A stretch of DNA of 38,105 nucleotides from Alicyclobacillus shizuokensis NBRC 103103 (GTDB taxonomy: Bacteria; Bacillota; Bacilli; Alicyclobacillales; Alicyclobacillaceae), in contig NZ_BCQV01000038.1 in NCBI RefSeq assembly GCF_001552255.1, forward strand, positions 1-38,105, given 5' to 3'. The notes beneath the pieces are model-generated. The model did no database searches and had not been told where the DNA came from. It was given only the letters and a program-made list of their open reading frames with translations. Made by a program: the position numbers and the translations under genes. Numbering within the stretch: the first letter of the stretch is position 1; every line of letters starts with the position of its first letter. This document shows positions 15,717 through 24,577 of this stretch, one piece after another.

Positions 15717-15821
15717 ATGAATACGAAGCGTGTGGCGGCGATTGTCATTTTGATTGCGGTCATTTTCTTTCTGATGCTTGAGGCACAGGAGTTTATTCAC
15801 TTGGACATCTGGTCGCGCTGA
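15717..15821 (+). CDS. 34-residue single-pass membrane peptide
   Basis: A short gene with GAGGAG (15702-15707) ten bases before its ATG. The peptide begins MNTKRVAAIV with Lys/Arg at the N-terminus, has one hydrophobic helix at residues 6-21 (VAAIVILIAVIFFLML), then a polar tail EAQEFIHLDIWSR. The layout suggests a membrane-inserted small protein with the positive end inside. No family is recognised. Small regulatory membrane proteins and type I toxins share this shape, and neither can be told from sequence alone. It stands alone, divergent from the acyltransferase unit. Confidence 0.55.
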   Translation: MNTKRVAAIVILIAVIFFLMLEAQEFIHLDIWSR

Positions 15822-16026
15822 CGACAGAAGCCTTGTGGCAACCACTCCGGAATCTGTTACCAGGGATATGTTCCCAGTCACGATACTCTACGTGAGGGCG
15901 GCGTGCTGACGGGGGCTCCATCCTCTATTCCGCGGAAATTCGGCCGCGCGCAACATGTCAGATTCTTCGGCCTGAAAAACCCTGTAGAATGGGGAGAGAA
16001 CACACAGGGTAAAGAGGCGAGGCGGC

Positions 16027-17235
16027 ATGGAGACGTGGCGGCGGAACCTGGCGGTGTTGTGGATTGGATGTTTGGTCACCTCGGCGAGCTTCTCGATGGT
16101 CATCCCGTTCCTCCCCCTGTTCCTCATTCAAATAGGCGTGCACACGCACACGGAAATGTGGTCGGGCCTGTTGTACAGCGCCGCCTTCGTGGCGGGTGCC
16201 ATCGCTTCTCCGTTCTGGGGTTCCATGGCGGACAAGTACGGCCGTAAACCCATGATTGTCCGGGCGGGTTTTGCCTTGTTCGCTATCTACGTGCTCACTG
16301 CTTTCACCACAAATCCCTATGAGGTGCTGGCCCTGCGCATCCTGCAGGGGTTATTATCCGGATACATCCCAGGCGCGATTGCACTGGTTGGCACCAATAC
16401 GCCGGAAAACAAGGTGGGGTACGCTCTCTCGATGATTTCCGCTGCGTCGGCCACCGGCGGCATCGTGGGACCACTTTTGGGCGGGGGTCTCTCGCACCTG
16501 TTTAGCAACCGGATCGCTTTTGCCAGTGCGGGCGTCATGGTCTTCTTCTCGACATTTCTGGTCATCTTCTGGGTGACGGAGGACAAGTTTGAGCCGACCC
16601 AACAGCGCACGTCCGTGTTCGCGTCGTTTCGGGACGCATGGCACAACAAGCCGCTCTTGTCCGCTTTCGGGCTCAACGCCTTCACTGCCTTTTCCATCAT
16701 GACCGTCGAGCCCGTACTGACGCTGTACGTCGCGCAGTTGTCCGGGTCTGTGCGCAACGCCTCGCTGCTCTCTGGGGTAGTGTTTTCCCTCGCCGGCATC
16801 GCCAGTGTGGTGTTTGCCCCACTGTGGGGCAAATTGGCGGACAGGACCACTTTTCGGCGTGTGTTGCTGATTGGCTTGATAGGTGGGGGATTATGGACCC
16901 TCGCCCAGATCCCGTTCCACCAAGTGTGGACTTTTGCCCTTGTTCGGTTCATCTACGGGGCGTTTTTCTGCGCGGTGTTTCCGGCCATCAACGGGCTCGT
17001 AGTGCGCTTCACCACGCCTGATTTTCGCGGGCGCGCGTTCGGGTTGAACCAGACCGCCAACCAAATTGGCAACACGCTCGGGCCCCTGGTTGGGGGATGG
17101 ATTGGCGGCGCTTACTCCATCCATAGCTTGTTCTGGTGTACCGGTGGGCTGTTGCTGATGGTTGCCGGAATGGCCTGGTTTGCGACCGGCCGCCAGACGG
17201 TAAAGAGGGTGAAAAAGGCGCACGTTGGCATGTGA
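16027..17235 (+). CDS. MFS drug-efflux type transporter (DHA1, MdtG-like)
   Basis: A 402-residue protein with about 12 membrane helices. The loop 2-3 motif GSMADKYGRKP (residues about 66-76) and the helix 5 motif GGIVGPLLGGGLS (motif C of drug/H+ antiporters, near residue 148) are both clear, indicating proton-driven export of drugs or other small molecules. The second half repeats the loop motif as GKLADRTTFRR. Start ATG 16027 follows GAGGCGAGG. It stands alone, with the SDR gene 77 bases downstream possibly co-transcribed. Substrate is unknown. Confidence 0.87.
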   Translation: METWRRNLAVLWIGCLVTSASFSMVIPFLPLFLIQIGVHTHTEMWSGLLYSAAFVAGAIASPFWGSMADKYGRKPMIVRAGFALFAIYVLTAFTTNPYEVLALRILQGLLSGYIPGAIALVGTNTPENKVGYALSMISAASATGGIVGPLLGGGLSHLFSNRIAFASAGVMVFFSTFLVIFWVTEDKFEPTQQRTSVFASFRDAWHNKPLLSAFGLNAFTAFSIMTVEPVLTLYVAQLSGSVRNASLLSGVVFSLAGIASVVFAPLWGKLADRTTFRRVLLIGLIGGGLWTLAQIPFHQVWTFALVRFIYGAFFCAVFPAINGLVVRFTTPDFRGRAFGLNQTANQIGNTLGPLVGGWIGGAYSIHSLFWCTGGLLLMVAGMAWFATGRQTVKRVKKAHVGM

Positions 17236-17312
17236 GGGTGGCCTCAGACGACAGACCGCAGAACGGTCGAATGAAATAGCCCAGACGCTTGGCAATAAGG
17301 AGGTACACGTTT

Positions 17313-18056
17313 GTGGCAGGACGATTCACGGATAAAGTGGTGTTGGTGACCGGGGCCGGGAGGGGCATTGGTCGGGCAGTGGCAACGGCATACGCGGAGG
17401 CGGGGGCGCGCGTCGTCTTCGCCGACCGAGACGCGCAGCTGTTGGACGAGGCGACTGCCCAGCTATCGTCGGACGCCGTCGCGGCCGTAATCTGTGACGT
17501 GCGCCAGGCCGACGACGTCACGCGGCTGGCCGAGACCACTGCCGCTCGATTCGGGCGGATCGACATTCTCATCAACAACGCGGGCATCGGCATCTGGAAG
17601 TCGCCGCTGGAGCTGACCGTGCAGGAGTGGGACATGGTGCTTGAGACCAACCTGCGAGGGGCGTTTTTGTGCGCCCGCGAGGCGGCAAAACGGATGCGGG
17701 AGACGGGCGGCGCCATTGTCAACATCGCGTCGACGCGGGCACTGATGTCCGAGCCCAACAGTGAAGCCTACGCCGCGTCCAAGGGTGGGATTGTGGCGCT
17801 CACCCACGCGCTGGCCGTTTCCCTTGGCCCAAAGCGCATTCGTGTCAACTGTATCAGTCCGGGGTGGATTGAGACCGGTGATTACGGTGCGCTGACCCAG
17901 GCAGATCACGCTCAGCATCCGGCGGGTCGGGTGGGTCGGCCAAGCGATGTGGTCCGGGCTTGCTTTTATCTCACGGACCCTGATAATGACTTCCTGACCG
18001 GGGTCAACCTGGTACTGGACGGTGGCATGACACGGAAGATGATCTACGTCGAATGA
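17313..18056 (+). CDS. short-chain dehydrogenase/reductase (SDR family)
   Basis: A 247-residue classical SDR. Cofactor motif TGAGRGIG (13-20), the NNAG motif at 88-91, and catalytic N113, S140, Y153, K157 (YAASK) are all present. D38 after the second strand (FADRD) favours NAD(H). Start is GTG 17313 with AAGGAGG (17297-17303) upstream; the earlier in-frame ATG at 17289 precedes that site. The C-terminus GVNLVLDGGMTRKM is typical. Substrate is not evident; it is not in the catabolic operons. Confidence 0.9.
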   Translation: MAGRFTDKVVLVTGAGRGIGRAVATAYAEAGARVVFADRDAQLLDEATAQLSSDAVAAVICDVRQADDVTRLAETTAARFGRIDILINNAGIGIWKSPLELTVQEWDMVLETNLRGAFLCAREAAKRMRETGGAIVNIASTRALMSEPNSEAYAASKGGIVALTHALAVSLGPKRIRVNCISPGWIETGDYGALTQADHAQHPAGRVGRPSDVVRACFYLTDPDNDFLTGVNLVLDGGMTRKMIYVE

Positions 18057-18082
18057 CGAAAGGCCGCCCAGCAGGGGCGGCC
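18057..18082 (-). terminator. terminator of the Gln-rich repeat protein gene
   Basis: On the minus strand: GGCCGCCC-loop-GGGCGGCC (18062-18082) followed by TTTCGT. A perfect 8-bp GC stem lying 22 bases after the stop codon of the gene at 18104. The T run is short; it may also end the convergent SDR transcript. Confidence 0.6.
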
Positions 18083-18103
18083 GGTTGCGGTTGGCGCGAC
18101 GAG

Positions 18104-18838
18104 TTACTGATACACGCGGCTGTTGTAGTTCGTCTGGCTGGGACCGCGGCGGTCGGTCGCTTGGTGATCCGCCTGCAGCACCTGCTGGACCCCGGCGTTG
18201 GCGTTTTGCCCGTAGGGCGCATTGGCTGGAGCGTTGTAGTGGGTATAGCTCGGAGCCTCGCGTCGGTCGGTCGCCTGGTGGTCCGCCTGCAGCACTTGCT
18301 GCACGCCTGCATTGGAAGCGTAGTTGTGGCCAAACTGGGCGGTCGATTGAGCATTATAGTTGTTGTAGCTCGGCCCGCGCCGGTCGGTCGCTTGGTGATC
18401 CGCCTGCAGCGCCTGCTGGACACCCGCACTCGACGCGAAGTTTTGTCCGTACTGCGCGCCTGCGGCTTGGGTGTTGTAGTTGGTGTAGCTTGGCACTTCC
18501 CGCCGGTCTGTCGCAGTTCCCCGGTCCGCCTGCATCACCTGTTGGATAGCGGTGGACGAATAGGCCTGCGGCTGGTATTGATTGGACGGATACTGCTGCG
18601 CAAACGGTGCGTGCCCCGCAAACTGGTTGGCCTGCAGGCTGGATTGCTGAATCGATTGCGCAATCCGGTCGCACAGCTGGACACACTGCTGGAGCTGCTG
18701 CGCGGCTTGAGACTCTTTAGTCGCCATCGTCGCGCCCATCGGCGACTGTTGGAGCATCTGCGCGTTCTGCTGCTCATTGGCCGCCAGCTGCTGGCAAATC
18801 GAGCGGATCTGCTGCAGTTCTTGCAGAGCCTGGTGCAT
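18104..18838 (-). CDS. glutamine-rich tandem-repeat protein of unknown function
   Basis: A 244-residue protein. Residues 1-85 are Gln-rich and helical (MHQALQELQQIRSICQQL ..., QLQQCVQLCDRIAQSIQQ), likely coiled coil. Residues about 110-244 consist of four repeats of roughly 38-40 residues, each with an AGVQQVLQADHQATDRR helix followed by PSYTNYN and a Tyr/Asn/Gln-rich tail with YGQN. No signal peptide or membrane segment is visible. Start ATG 18838 has GGGGAGGA before it; an ATG 18 bases upstream does not. The composition (His, Gln, Tyr, Asn) recalls Bacillus spore-coat proteins and other self-assembling proteins, but that is analogy only. It is transcribed alone. Confidence 0.72.
   Translation of the reverse strand: MHQALQELQQIRSICQQLAANEQQNAQMLQQSPMGATMATKESQAAQQLQQCVQLCDRIAQSIQQSSLQANQFAGHAPFAQQYPSNQYQPQAYSSTAIQQVMQADRGTATDRREVPSYTNYNTQAAGAQYGQNFASSAGVQQALQADHQATDRRGPSYNNYNAQSTAQFGHNYASNAGVQQVLQADHQATDRREAPSYTHYNAPANAPYGQNANAGVQQVLQADHQATDRRGPSQTNYNSRVYQ
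18119..18545 (-). repeat. four tandem repeats of about 110-120 bp inside the Gln-rich gene
   Basis: The segment encoding QQVLQADHQATDRR recurs at about 18150-18185, 18262-18300, 18380-18415 and 18500-18540. The first three copies are nearly identical at DNA level; the fourth (first in the protein) is diverged (QADRGTATDRRE). This points to recent duplication and possible copy-number variation between strains. Confidence 0.8.
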
Positions 18839-19062
18839 TTCCAGTCCTCCCCTCATCTTCGTGCGAGATCATGAGACCTCGCACCTAATCTGTGCGCGGC
18901 CGACGAAGTTATGCAAATCCAGCCACCTCGCCGCGTTCCATTTTTATCCATATGGGTGAGCCCGGAAATCCTTACCTATCCGGCTTTCTTTTCTTGGTCC
19001 CCACATGATTTCCGCTTTCCGGGCAAACGTTAGGTAGGAATACCACCAGCGGGGAGGAAGGA

Positions 19063-20202
19063 ATGTTGAAAGCAGTCACCTTCCAGGCGCCCAAGCATGT
19101 CCAGGTCAAAGAAGTCCCGGACCCGGCCATTGAAAAACCGGACGACATCGTAGTGCGCATCACGAAGACGGCCATCTGTGGTTCCGATTTGCACCTGTTG
19201 CACGGGATGATTCCCAACCTGCGCCCCGATACCGTGATTGGCCACGAGCCCATGGGCATCGTTGAAGAAGTCGGGCCAGAGGTGACGCGGGTGAAAAAGG
19301 GAGACCGGGTGGTCATCCCGTTCAACATCGCCTGCGGACACTGCGACAGCTGTCGGCACGGCCTCGAGAGTCAATGCGACAACGCCAATCCGCACGGCGA
19401 CAGCGGCGCCTATTTCGGCTATTCGGATACGTTTGGCGGCTACCAGGGTGGACAGGCCGAGTACTTGCGCGTTCCCTTCGCCAACTTCACGCCGTTCGTC
19501 GTGCCCAAGGAATGCGAATTTCCGGATGAGTACCTGCTGTTCTTGTCGGATGTCCTTCCCACAGCGCTCTGGAGCGTGGAGAACGCCGGGGTGAAGCATG
19601 GTGACACGGTGGTCGTGCTGGGATGCGGGCCAGTTGGTCTGATGGCGCAAAAGTTCGCCTGGCGCGCCGGAGCCAAGCGGGTGATAGCGCTCGATTATGT
19701 TCCCTACCGTTTGGAGCACGCACACCGCATCAATCAGGTGGAGACCGTGAACATTGAGGACGAGGAGAATATGGGCCGCCACGTCAAGGAGATGACTCAC
19801 GGCGGAGCGGATGTCGTGCTCGACTGTGTCGGCATGGACGGCAAAATGACAGTGGTCGAAAAGGTAGAGTCCCTGCTCAAACTGCAGGGCGGGACGCTGG
19901 GGGCGATTCAAATCGCGGCCCAGGCCGTGCGCAAAGGCGGCACCGTCCAGCTTACCGGGGTCTACGGCATGCGTTACAACGCGTTTCCTCTCGGAGACCT
20001 GTTTGCCCGCAATATCACGTTGAAAATGGGACAAGCTCCTGTCATCCGGCGGATGAGCCGGTTGTACCAGATGGTAGCCGAAGGCGTGATCGATCCGACT
20101 GATATCATCACCCACCGCCTGCCCTTGTCCGACGCGGAGCGGGGGTACAATCTGTTCGACGGAAAGGAGGATGGGTGCATCAAGGTGGTGCTCACACCTT
20201 GA
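19063..20202 (+). CDS. zinc-dependent alcohol dehydrogenase (formaldehyde/polyol dehydrogenase-like MDR)
   Basis: A 379-residue MDR enzyme. Catalytic zinc: C39, H61, E62 (AICGSD, GHEPMG). Structural zinc: C91, C94, C97, C105 (CGHCDSCRHGLESQC). The Rossmann motif GCGPVGLMA is near residue 187, with D at the end of the second strand (IALDYV) indicating NAD. The SQCDNANPHG and GGYQGGQAEYLRVP segments are typical of the glutathione-independent formaldehyde dehydrogenase-like group. Start ATG 19063 follows GGGGAGGAAGG. It is a single gene just upstream of the mannitol operon, which has its own promoter. Confidence 0.88.
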   Translation: MLKAVTFQAPKHVQVKEVPDPAIEKPDDIVVRITKTAICGSDLHLLHGMIPNLRPDTVIGHEPMGIVEEVGPEVTRVKKGDRVVIPFNIACGHCDSCRHGLESQCDNANPHGDSGAYFGYSDTFGGYQGGQAEYLRVPFANFTPFVVPKECEFPDEYLLFLSDVLPTALWSVENAGVKHGDTVVVLGCGPVGLMAQKFAWRAGAKRVIALDYVPYRLEHAHRINQVETVNIEDEENMGRHVKEMTHGGADVVLDCVGMDGKMTVVEKVESLLKLQGGTLGAIQIAAQAVRKGGTVQLTGVYGMRYNAFPLGDLFARNITLKMGQAPVIRRMSRLYQMVAEGVIDPTDIITHRLPLSDAERGYNLFDGKEDGCIKVVLTP

Positions 20203-20253
20203 CCCTCTTCAGTTTTGTCACCAACAGGCGCGCCAGGTCTGAATTTGTTTGCG

Positions 20254-20282
20254 TTGACCCCGCCGTGCGCCCCTCGTAGAGT
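20254..20282 (+). promoter_or_regulatory. mtl operon promoter
   Basis: TTGACC (20254-20259), 17 bases, TAGAGT (20277-20282), 54 bases before the mtlA start. MtlR normally binds just upstream of the -35 box; no obvious dyad is visible there. Confidence 0.5.
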
Positions 20283-20335
20283 AGACGTGTCAACAGATGG
20301 CATTCCTGCACTCATACATGAAGGGGGATTCACAC

Positions 20336-21835
20336 ATGGCCATTCCAGCTTCGGCCATGTCGGAACCTAGCGGCGGGGCACGCACCGCCCTGCAGCGCTT
20401 TGGTGGATTCTTGGCCGGCATGGTGATGCCCAATATCGGCGCATTCATCGCGTGGGGACTTATCACCGCGTTCTTCATTCCTTCTGGCTGGTTGCCCAAT
20501 CCCAAGCTGGCGCAGTTGGTCAATCCGTTCGTCAATTTCCTTATCCCGCTACTCATCGGCTACACCGGCGGCAAGCTCGTGCACGGAGAGCGCGGCGGCG
20601 TTGTCGGCGCCATCGCCACAGCTGGAGTGGCGGTCGGCTCGTCCGTACCGATGTTCATCGGTGCCATGATTCTGGGGCCGCTTGCTGGCTACTTGATGAA
20701 AACGTTCGACAGAGCGGTCAAAGACCGCATTCCGGCGGGCTTCGAAATGCTGGTCAACACATTTTCGGCCGGCATCCTCGGCGGTATCCTCGCCATCCTG
20801 GCGTTTTTGGTTGTGGAACCGGCGATGACCGCCGTGTCGGCGGCACTCGGCGCTGCGGCGCAGTGGATAACCTCGATTCACCTGCTGCCATTGATTGCGA
20901 TTTTCATTGAACCCGGTAAGATTCTGTTCTTGAACAACGCCATCAACCACGGTGTTCTCGATCCGCTCGGCCTCCAACAGGCGAAGGAGACCGGTAAGTC
21001 TATCTTCTTTCTGCTGGAGACGGACCCGGGTCCCGGGCTGGGTGTCCTGTTGGCCTATTGGCTGTTTGGCAGAGGCAACGCGCGGCTGTCCGCTCCGGGC
21101 GCCATCCTGATTCAGTTCTTCGGCGGCATCCACGAGATTTACTTCCCCTACGTGCTGATGAAGCCGATTCTGGTCCTGGCGGTCATTGCCGGGGGCATCG
21201 CGGGCGACGCGACGTTCATGTGGACGGGCGCCGGTTTGGTTGCGACGGCTTCACCGGGGAGCATCATCGCGGAGATCATGATGTCGCCGCGCGGCGGCTT
21301 GCTGCCCGTGCTGTTTGGCATTTTTGTCGCTGCGGCGGTGTCGTTTATGATTTCCAGCCTGCTCCTGCGCACGGGGCAAGGAGCGGAAGGCAACCTGGAC
21401 GAAGCGAAAGAGCGGGTGCGCGGCATGAAGCTGCAGAGCAAAGGTCTGACCGCTTCAGCCCAAGCCGAGTCGGTGACGGAAGCGGCGGACCACGCCATCG
21501 CATCTGCGGAACGCGCCATTGGGCAGCAGCCAACGGATACTCTCACTGAGCTACCCAATCACGTGGTGTTCGCCTGCGAAGCGGGCATGGGCTCCAGCGC
21601 CATGGGGGCTTCCATCCTGAAGAAGCGCCTGCAGGCCGGGGGATTCAAAATGGAAGTGACGCACGTCCCAGTCAACCAGATTCCCCCCGACGCGACGGTC
21701 GTTTTCACCCAACAGAGCCTGGCGGGGCGCGCCCGGCAAGTGGCCCCGCACGCCAAGATCTACGTGGTCGACAACTTCTTGGACAAGGCGACCTACGACG
21801 CGTTTGTCGAAGACCTCAAGCGCATCTCTGAATAA
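20336..21835 (+). CDS. mtlA: mannitol PTS transporter, EIICB component
   Basis: A 499-residue phosphotransferase permease that imports mannitol and phosphorylates it to mannitol-1-phosphate. The EIIC membrane domain (about 1-340) has GGFLAGMVMPNIGAFIAWG at the start, the EPGKILFLNNAINHG segment and the GGIHEIYFPYVLM motif of the substrate site. A linker leads to EIIB with phosphorylated C414 in VVFACEAGMGSS. There is no fused EIIA; that role falls to the gene at 24143. Start ATG 20336 is chosen because AAGGGGG lies about ten bases upstream; an in-frame ATG at 20318 abuts that site. Confidence 0.95.
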   Translation: MAIPASAMSEPSGGARTALQRFGGFLAGMVMPNIGAFIAWGLITAFFIPSGWLPNPKLAQLVNPFVNFLIPLLIGYTGGKLVHGERGGVVGAIATAGVAVGSSVPMFIGAMILGPLAGYLMKTFDRAVKDRIPAGFEMLVNTFSAGILGGILAILAFLVVEPAMTAVSAALGAAAQWITSIHLLPLIAIFIEPGKILFLNNAINHGVLDPLGLQQAKETGKSIFFLLETDPGPGLGVLLAYWLFGRGNARLSAPGAILIQFFGGIHEIYFPYVLMKPILVLAVIAGGIAGDATFMWTGAGLVATASPGSIIAEIMMSPRGGLLPVLFGIFVAAAVSFMISSLLLRTGQGAEGNLDEAKERVRGMKLQSKGLTASAQAESVTEAADHAIASAERAIGQQPTDTLTELPNHVVFACEAGMGSSAMGASILKKRLQAGGFKMEVTHVPVNQIPPDATVVFTQQSLAGRARQVAPHAKIYVVDNFLDKATYDAFVEDLKRISE

Positions 21836-21878
21836 GCAGTGCTCGGGGATGCGGTGACAGAGCACGGGAGCGATGCCT

Positions 21879-24137
21879 ATGAACCGGCATCTTTCAGCTC
21901 GCCAGGCGTTCGTCCTGCGGGCCGCCGCTCGCCCGCAGGGCGCTGACGTGGCGGCATTGGCCGAGCAGTTGGGGGTCAGCCGTCGCACCCTGCAACGGGA
22001 TCTGCGCGCGGTGGAGTCGTACCTGGCCGGGTTTGGCGCCTCGCTGGCCAGCGACGAGGCGGGTATATGGCGCCTGGCAGGTCCAGCCGGTGCCATCGAC
22101 CAGGCTGTGTCCAGCGCCCCGCGCGGACGGGGACCATTGCCGCTGGGCCCGGCGGACCGGGCCTGGCTGGTTGCGGCGGAATTGCTGGCGGCGGGTGGGC
22201 CGGTCAAGCTGGCCTACTTCAGCCGGCGTCTCGATCTGGCGCCGGCGAGTGTCAGCCACCTCCTCGACGGCCTGGAGGAGTGGTTCGCCCAGTACCGCCT
22301 GCAGTTGGTGCGCCGGCGCGGGTACGGGGTGGAGGTGGTCGGAGAGGAGCGGCAGCGGCGCCTGGCCCTGGCGGAGCTGGTGCACGACTGGATTCGCCCG
22401 GCGGACCTCTTGCTATTCCTGCGCGCTCCAATTCCCCATACACCTACGGGTGCTGCTCATCCGGCGGGGGCGGCGATACACGACGCGCGCATCCATTTTC
22501 TCATCCGTTTTTTTGGGGCGCAGGAGGTGAAACGGGTTTACGAGGTGCTCTCGGCAGAGCTGTCCGAACTCGATCCGCCCCTCGACGAAGCTGGCTTTTC
22601 GTCGTTTTTGCTGCATGTGCTGATTGCGCTCGCCCGGCTGAGGGAGGGGCAGAGCCTCGTGGATGCGGCCGGCGCCCCGGTCGATTCGGCCCATCCGGTC
22701 GAAGATTCCCGCCCGCGCGCGGACCTGGGGCAAGACGGTCGCTCCGTCCGACGCCCACTCGCCGCAGCGGAAGACCCGGACAACGTGCGGATCGGCGTGG
22801 ACAGTGTTCGCATCCAGGACGGTGTCCGCATCCAGGATGAGACCCGCGACCGCAAGTTGGTGGGCCGGATCTTGGCGCAGCTTGCGCCGGGTGCGGCCGG
22901 GAAGGCACGGGAGGCCGAAGTTTCCGATCTGGTCACACACCTGCGCGGCGCCAAGGTGCAACTCACCCAACGGGACAAGCTGCTGCCCGCCAACGTCACC
23001 GCTCTCGAGTTTGCACACCGCCTGGCTGAGTCCATCGGCCGGCAACTCGGCGTCCCATTGCAGGCGGATCGGCAATTCACAACGGGGCTCGCTCAGCACC
23101 TGGAACCGGCGATGCACCGCATGGCCTCCGGGTTGTCCATTCGGAATCCCCTGCTCGACGAGGTGCGTCGGCGCTATCCAGGGGTATACGCGGCCACTCT
23201 GACAGCCAGCCGCGAGGTGTTTGCGGCCGCCCAGCTGGATGTGCCGGCGGAGGAGGTCGGGTTTTTGGCGATGCATGTGGGGGCGGCGCTGGAGCGCCTG
23301 CGCGTGCGCCAGCGACCACGGGCGCGCATCGTCTGCCCCAACGGCATCAGCTCGGCGGAACTCCTGGCCAGCCGCGTGCGGGCCGAGCTGCCGCAGCTCG
23401 AGATCGTCGGCGTGGGGGCGGTGGGACGCGGGCAGGCGCTCGACTGCGACTTGATTTTGAGCACGGTGCCATCCGACGCACAGGAAGCGGGCGTACCGGT
23501 GGTGGTCGTCTCCCCGTTCTTAACCCAGGAGGAGATTGACAGCGTCCGCGTCGCCATCAGCGAATTGCCAGCCCGGCACCAAACGACTGGGGCGGAGAGC
23601 GCGCCGCCGCCCAGCCCGCAAGCGGCCAACCAGCCGGCGGAAGGACCGGGGGCCCGCCACCCTTCGCCGCTTGTTCGGCAGTTGGTCGAGCCTCGACTGG
23701 ATGTATGGTCGGCCTCGGCCTCCGGAGTCGCAGACCTGGTGCAACAAATTTCGCTGCGGGTGCAGGAACTCTCGGGCGCTCCCGCCGCTGTATTGGGAGA
23801 GACGCTCTGGCAGCGGGAGCGACAAGGGAGCGTCGTGCTGCCCGGTGCGGCCGTGGCGCTCCTGCACGCGCGCACCGCGAGCCTGGACGCTCCGTATATC
23901 GGTGTCGTCCGTCTGCGGGACGCGGTTTTCATGCGCGCCTTGGGAGAGCACCCGGAACCGGTACGGACGGTGCTCATCCTGTTGGCCCGCGAAGAGGAGC
24001 CGCCCGATGTGTTGCTGCGGCTTGGCCGGTTGAGCCGGGCGCTGGTGGAAGACCCGCAATGGGTCATCGATTTGCACGCCGCCGATGTCGAAGCCTTGAC
24101 GGCCAAGGCGCGGTGCATCATGGAGACACAGGAGTGA
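21879..24137 (+). CDS. mtlR: mannitol operon activator MtlR (PRD-type, BglG/MtlR family)
   Basis: A 752-residue transcription factor that activates mtl genes when its domains carry the right phosphorylation. Order: N-terminal HTH (about 5-45, LAEQLGVSRRTLQRDLRAVE), a second winged helix (about 115-175), PRD1 (about 205-260, with FLLHVLIAL), PRD2 (about 360-470, with LAQHLEPAMHR and LAMHVGAAL), an EIIB-like domain with Cys in IVCPNGISSAE, and a C-terminal EIIA-like domain with His in VALLHARTAS. GGGAG before 21870 suits the second ATG at 21879; ATG 21873 is possible. The PRD1-PRD2 linker is unusually long and carries a short duplication. GC content is high, as in the whole operon. Confidence 0.9.
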   Translation: MNRHLSARQAFVLRAAARPQGADVAALAEQLGVSRRTLQRDLRAVESYLAGFGASLASDEAGIWRLAGPAGAIDQAVSSAPRGRGPLPLGPADRAWLVAAELLAAGGPVKLAYFSRRLDLAPASVSHLLDGLEEWFAQYRLQLVRRRGYGVEVVGEERQRRLALAELVHDWIRPADLLLFLRAPIPHTPTGAAHPAGAAIHDARIHFLIRFFGAQEVKRVYEVLSAELSELDPPLDEAGFSSFLLHVLIALARLREGQSLVDAAGAPVDSAHPVEDSRPRADLGQDGRSVRRPLAAAEDPDNVRIGVDSVRIQDGVRIQDETRDRKLVGRILAQLAPGAAGKAREAEVSDLVTHLRGAKVQLTQRDKLLPANVTALEFAHRLAESIGRQLGVPLQADRQFTTGLAQHLEPAMHRMASGLSIRNPLLDEVRRRYPGVYAATLTASREVFAAAQLDVPAEEVGFLAMHVGAALERLRVRQRPRARIVCPNGISSAELLASRVRAELPQLEIVGVGAVGRGQALDCDLILSTVPSDAQEAGVPVVVVSPFLTQEEIDSVRVAISELPARHQTTGAESAPPPSPQAANQPAEGPGARHPSPLVRQLVEPRLDVWSASASGVADLVQQISLRVQELSGAPAAVLGETLWQRERQGSVVLPGAAVALLHARTASLDAPYIGVVRLRDAVFMRALGEHPEPVRTVLILLAREEEPPDVLLRLGRLSRALVEDPQWVIDLHAADVEALTAKARCIMETQE

Positions 24138-24142
24138 GAGAA

Positions 24143-24577
24143 ATGAGGGAACTGACAGAGAAAGACGTGCTGCTGCGCGTCCCGAGCGAGGACAAGTACG
24201 ACGCGATCCGTCGCGTGGGGCAGAAACTGGTGGACAACGGCTATGTGGAGGCCGGCTACATCGACGGCATGATTGCGCGCGAGGACAGCATGACCACGTA
24301 CATCGGCAACGGGGTCGCAATTCCGCATGGCATGCCGGAGTCAGTCCCCTTCATCCGCGAATCGGGCATTGTGATTGCACAGTACCCCCAGGGTGTGGAC
24401 TTTGGCGACGGGAAAGTGGCTCGGCTGGTGATTGGCATCGCCGGGCGTGGTGAAGAGCACGTGGAGGTGCTCGGGAAAATTGCCACGGTGTGCATGGAGG
24501 AAGACAACGTCGATGCCATGGCCAACGCCGCCGACGCCAAGCAGATCCTGGACATCATCCGACGGGAGGGCCTGTGA
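24143..24577 (+). CDS. mtlF: mannitol PTS EIIA component
   Basis: A 144-residue cytoplasmic phosphocarrier that passes phosphate from HPr to EIIB of MtlA. The active-site histidine is H62 in YIGNGVAIPHGMPES. ATG 24143 lies 6 bases after the mtlR stop and its ribosome site CAGGAG sits in the mtlR end; the stop overlaps the mtlD start, so translation is probably coupled. Confidence 0.95.
   Translation: MRELTEKDVLLRVPSEDKYDAIRRVGQKLVDNGYVEAGYIDGMIAREDSMTTYIGNGVAIPHGMPESVPFIRESGIVIAQYPQGVDFGDGKVARLVIGIAGRGEEHVEVLGKIATVCMEEDNVDAMANAADAKQILDIIRREGL

Noticed and set aside
18119-18545. CRISPR-like array
   Set aside because: The repeats are about 110-120 bp, in frame and encode a protein repeat; no spacers of uniform size and no cas genes.
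18053-18874. A 273-codon plus-strand frame whose ATG overlaps the SDR stop
   Set aside because: The overlap looks like translational coupling, but the product is Leu/Val/Gly/Arg-rich shadow sequence; the minus-strand gene has a ribosome site, a sensible helical protein and its own terminator.
23174-24328. A 384-codon minus-strand frame
   Set aside because: Antisense to mtlR and mtlF, Arg/Ser/Thr/Ala-rich with no motif.
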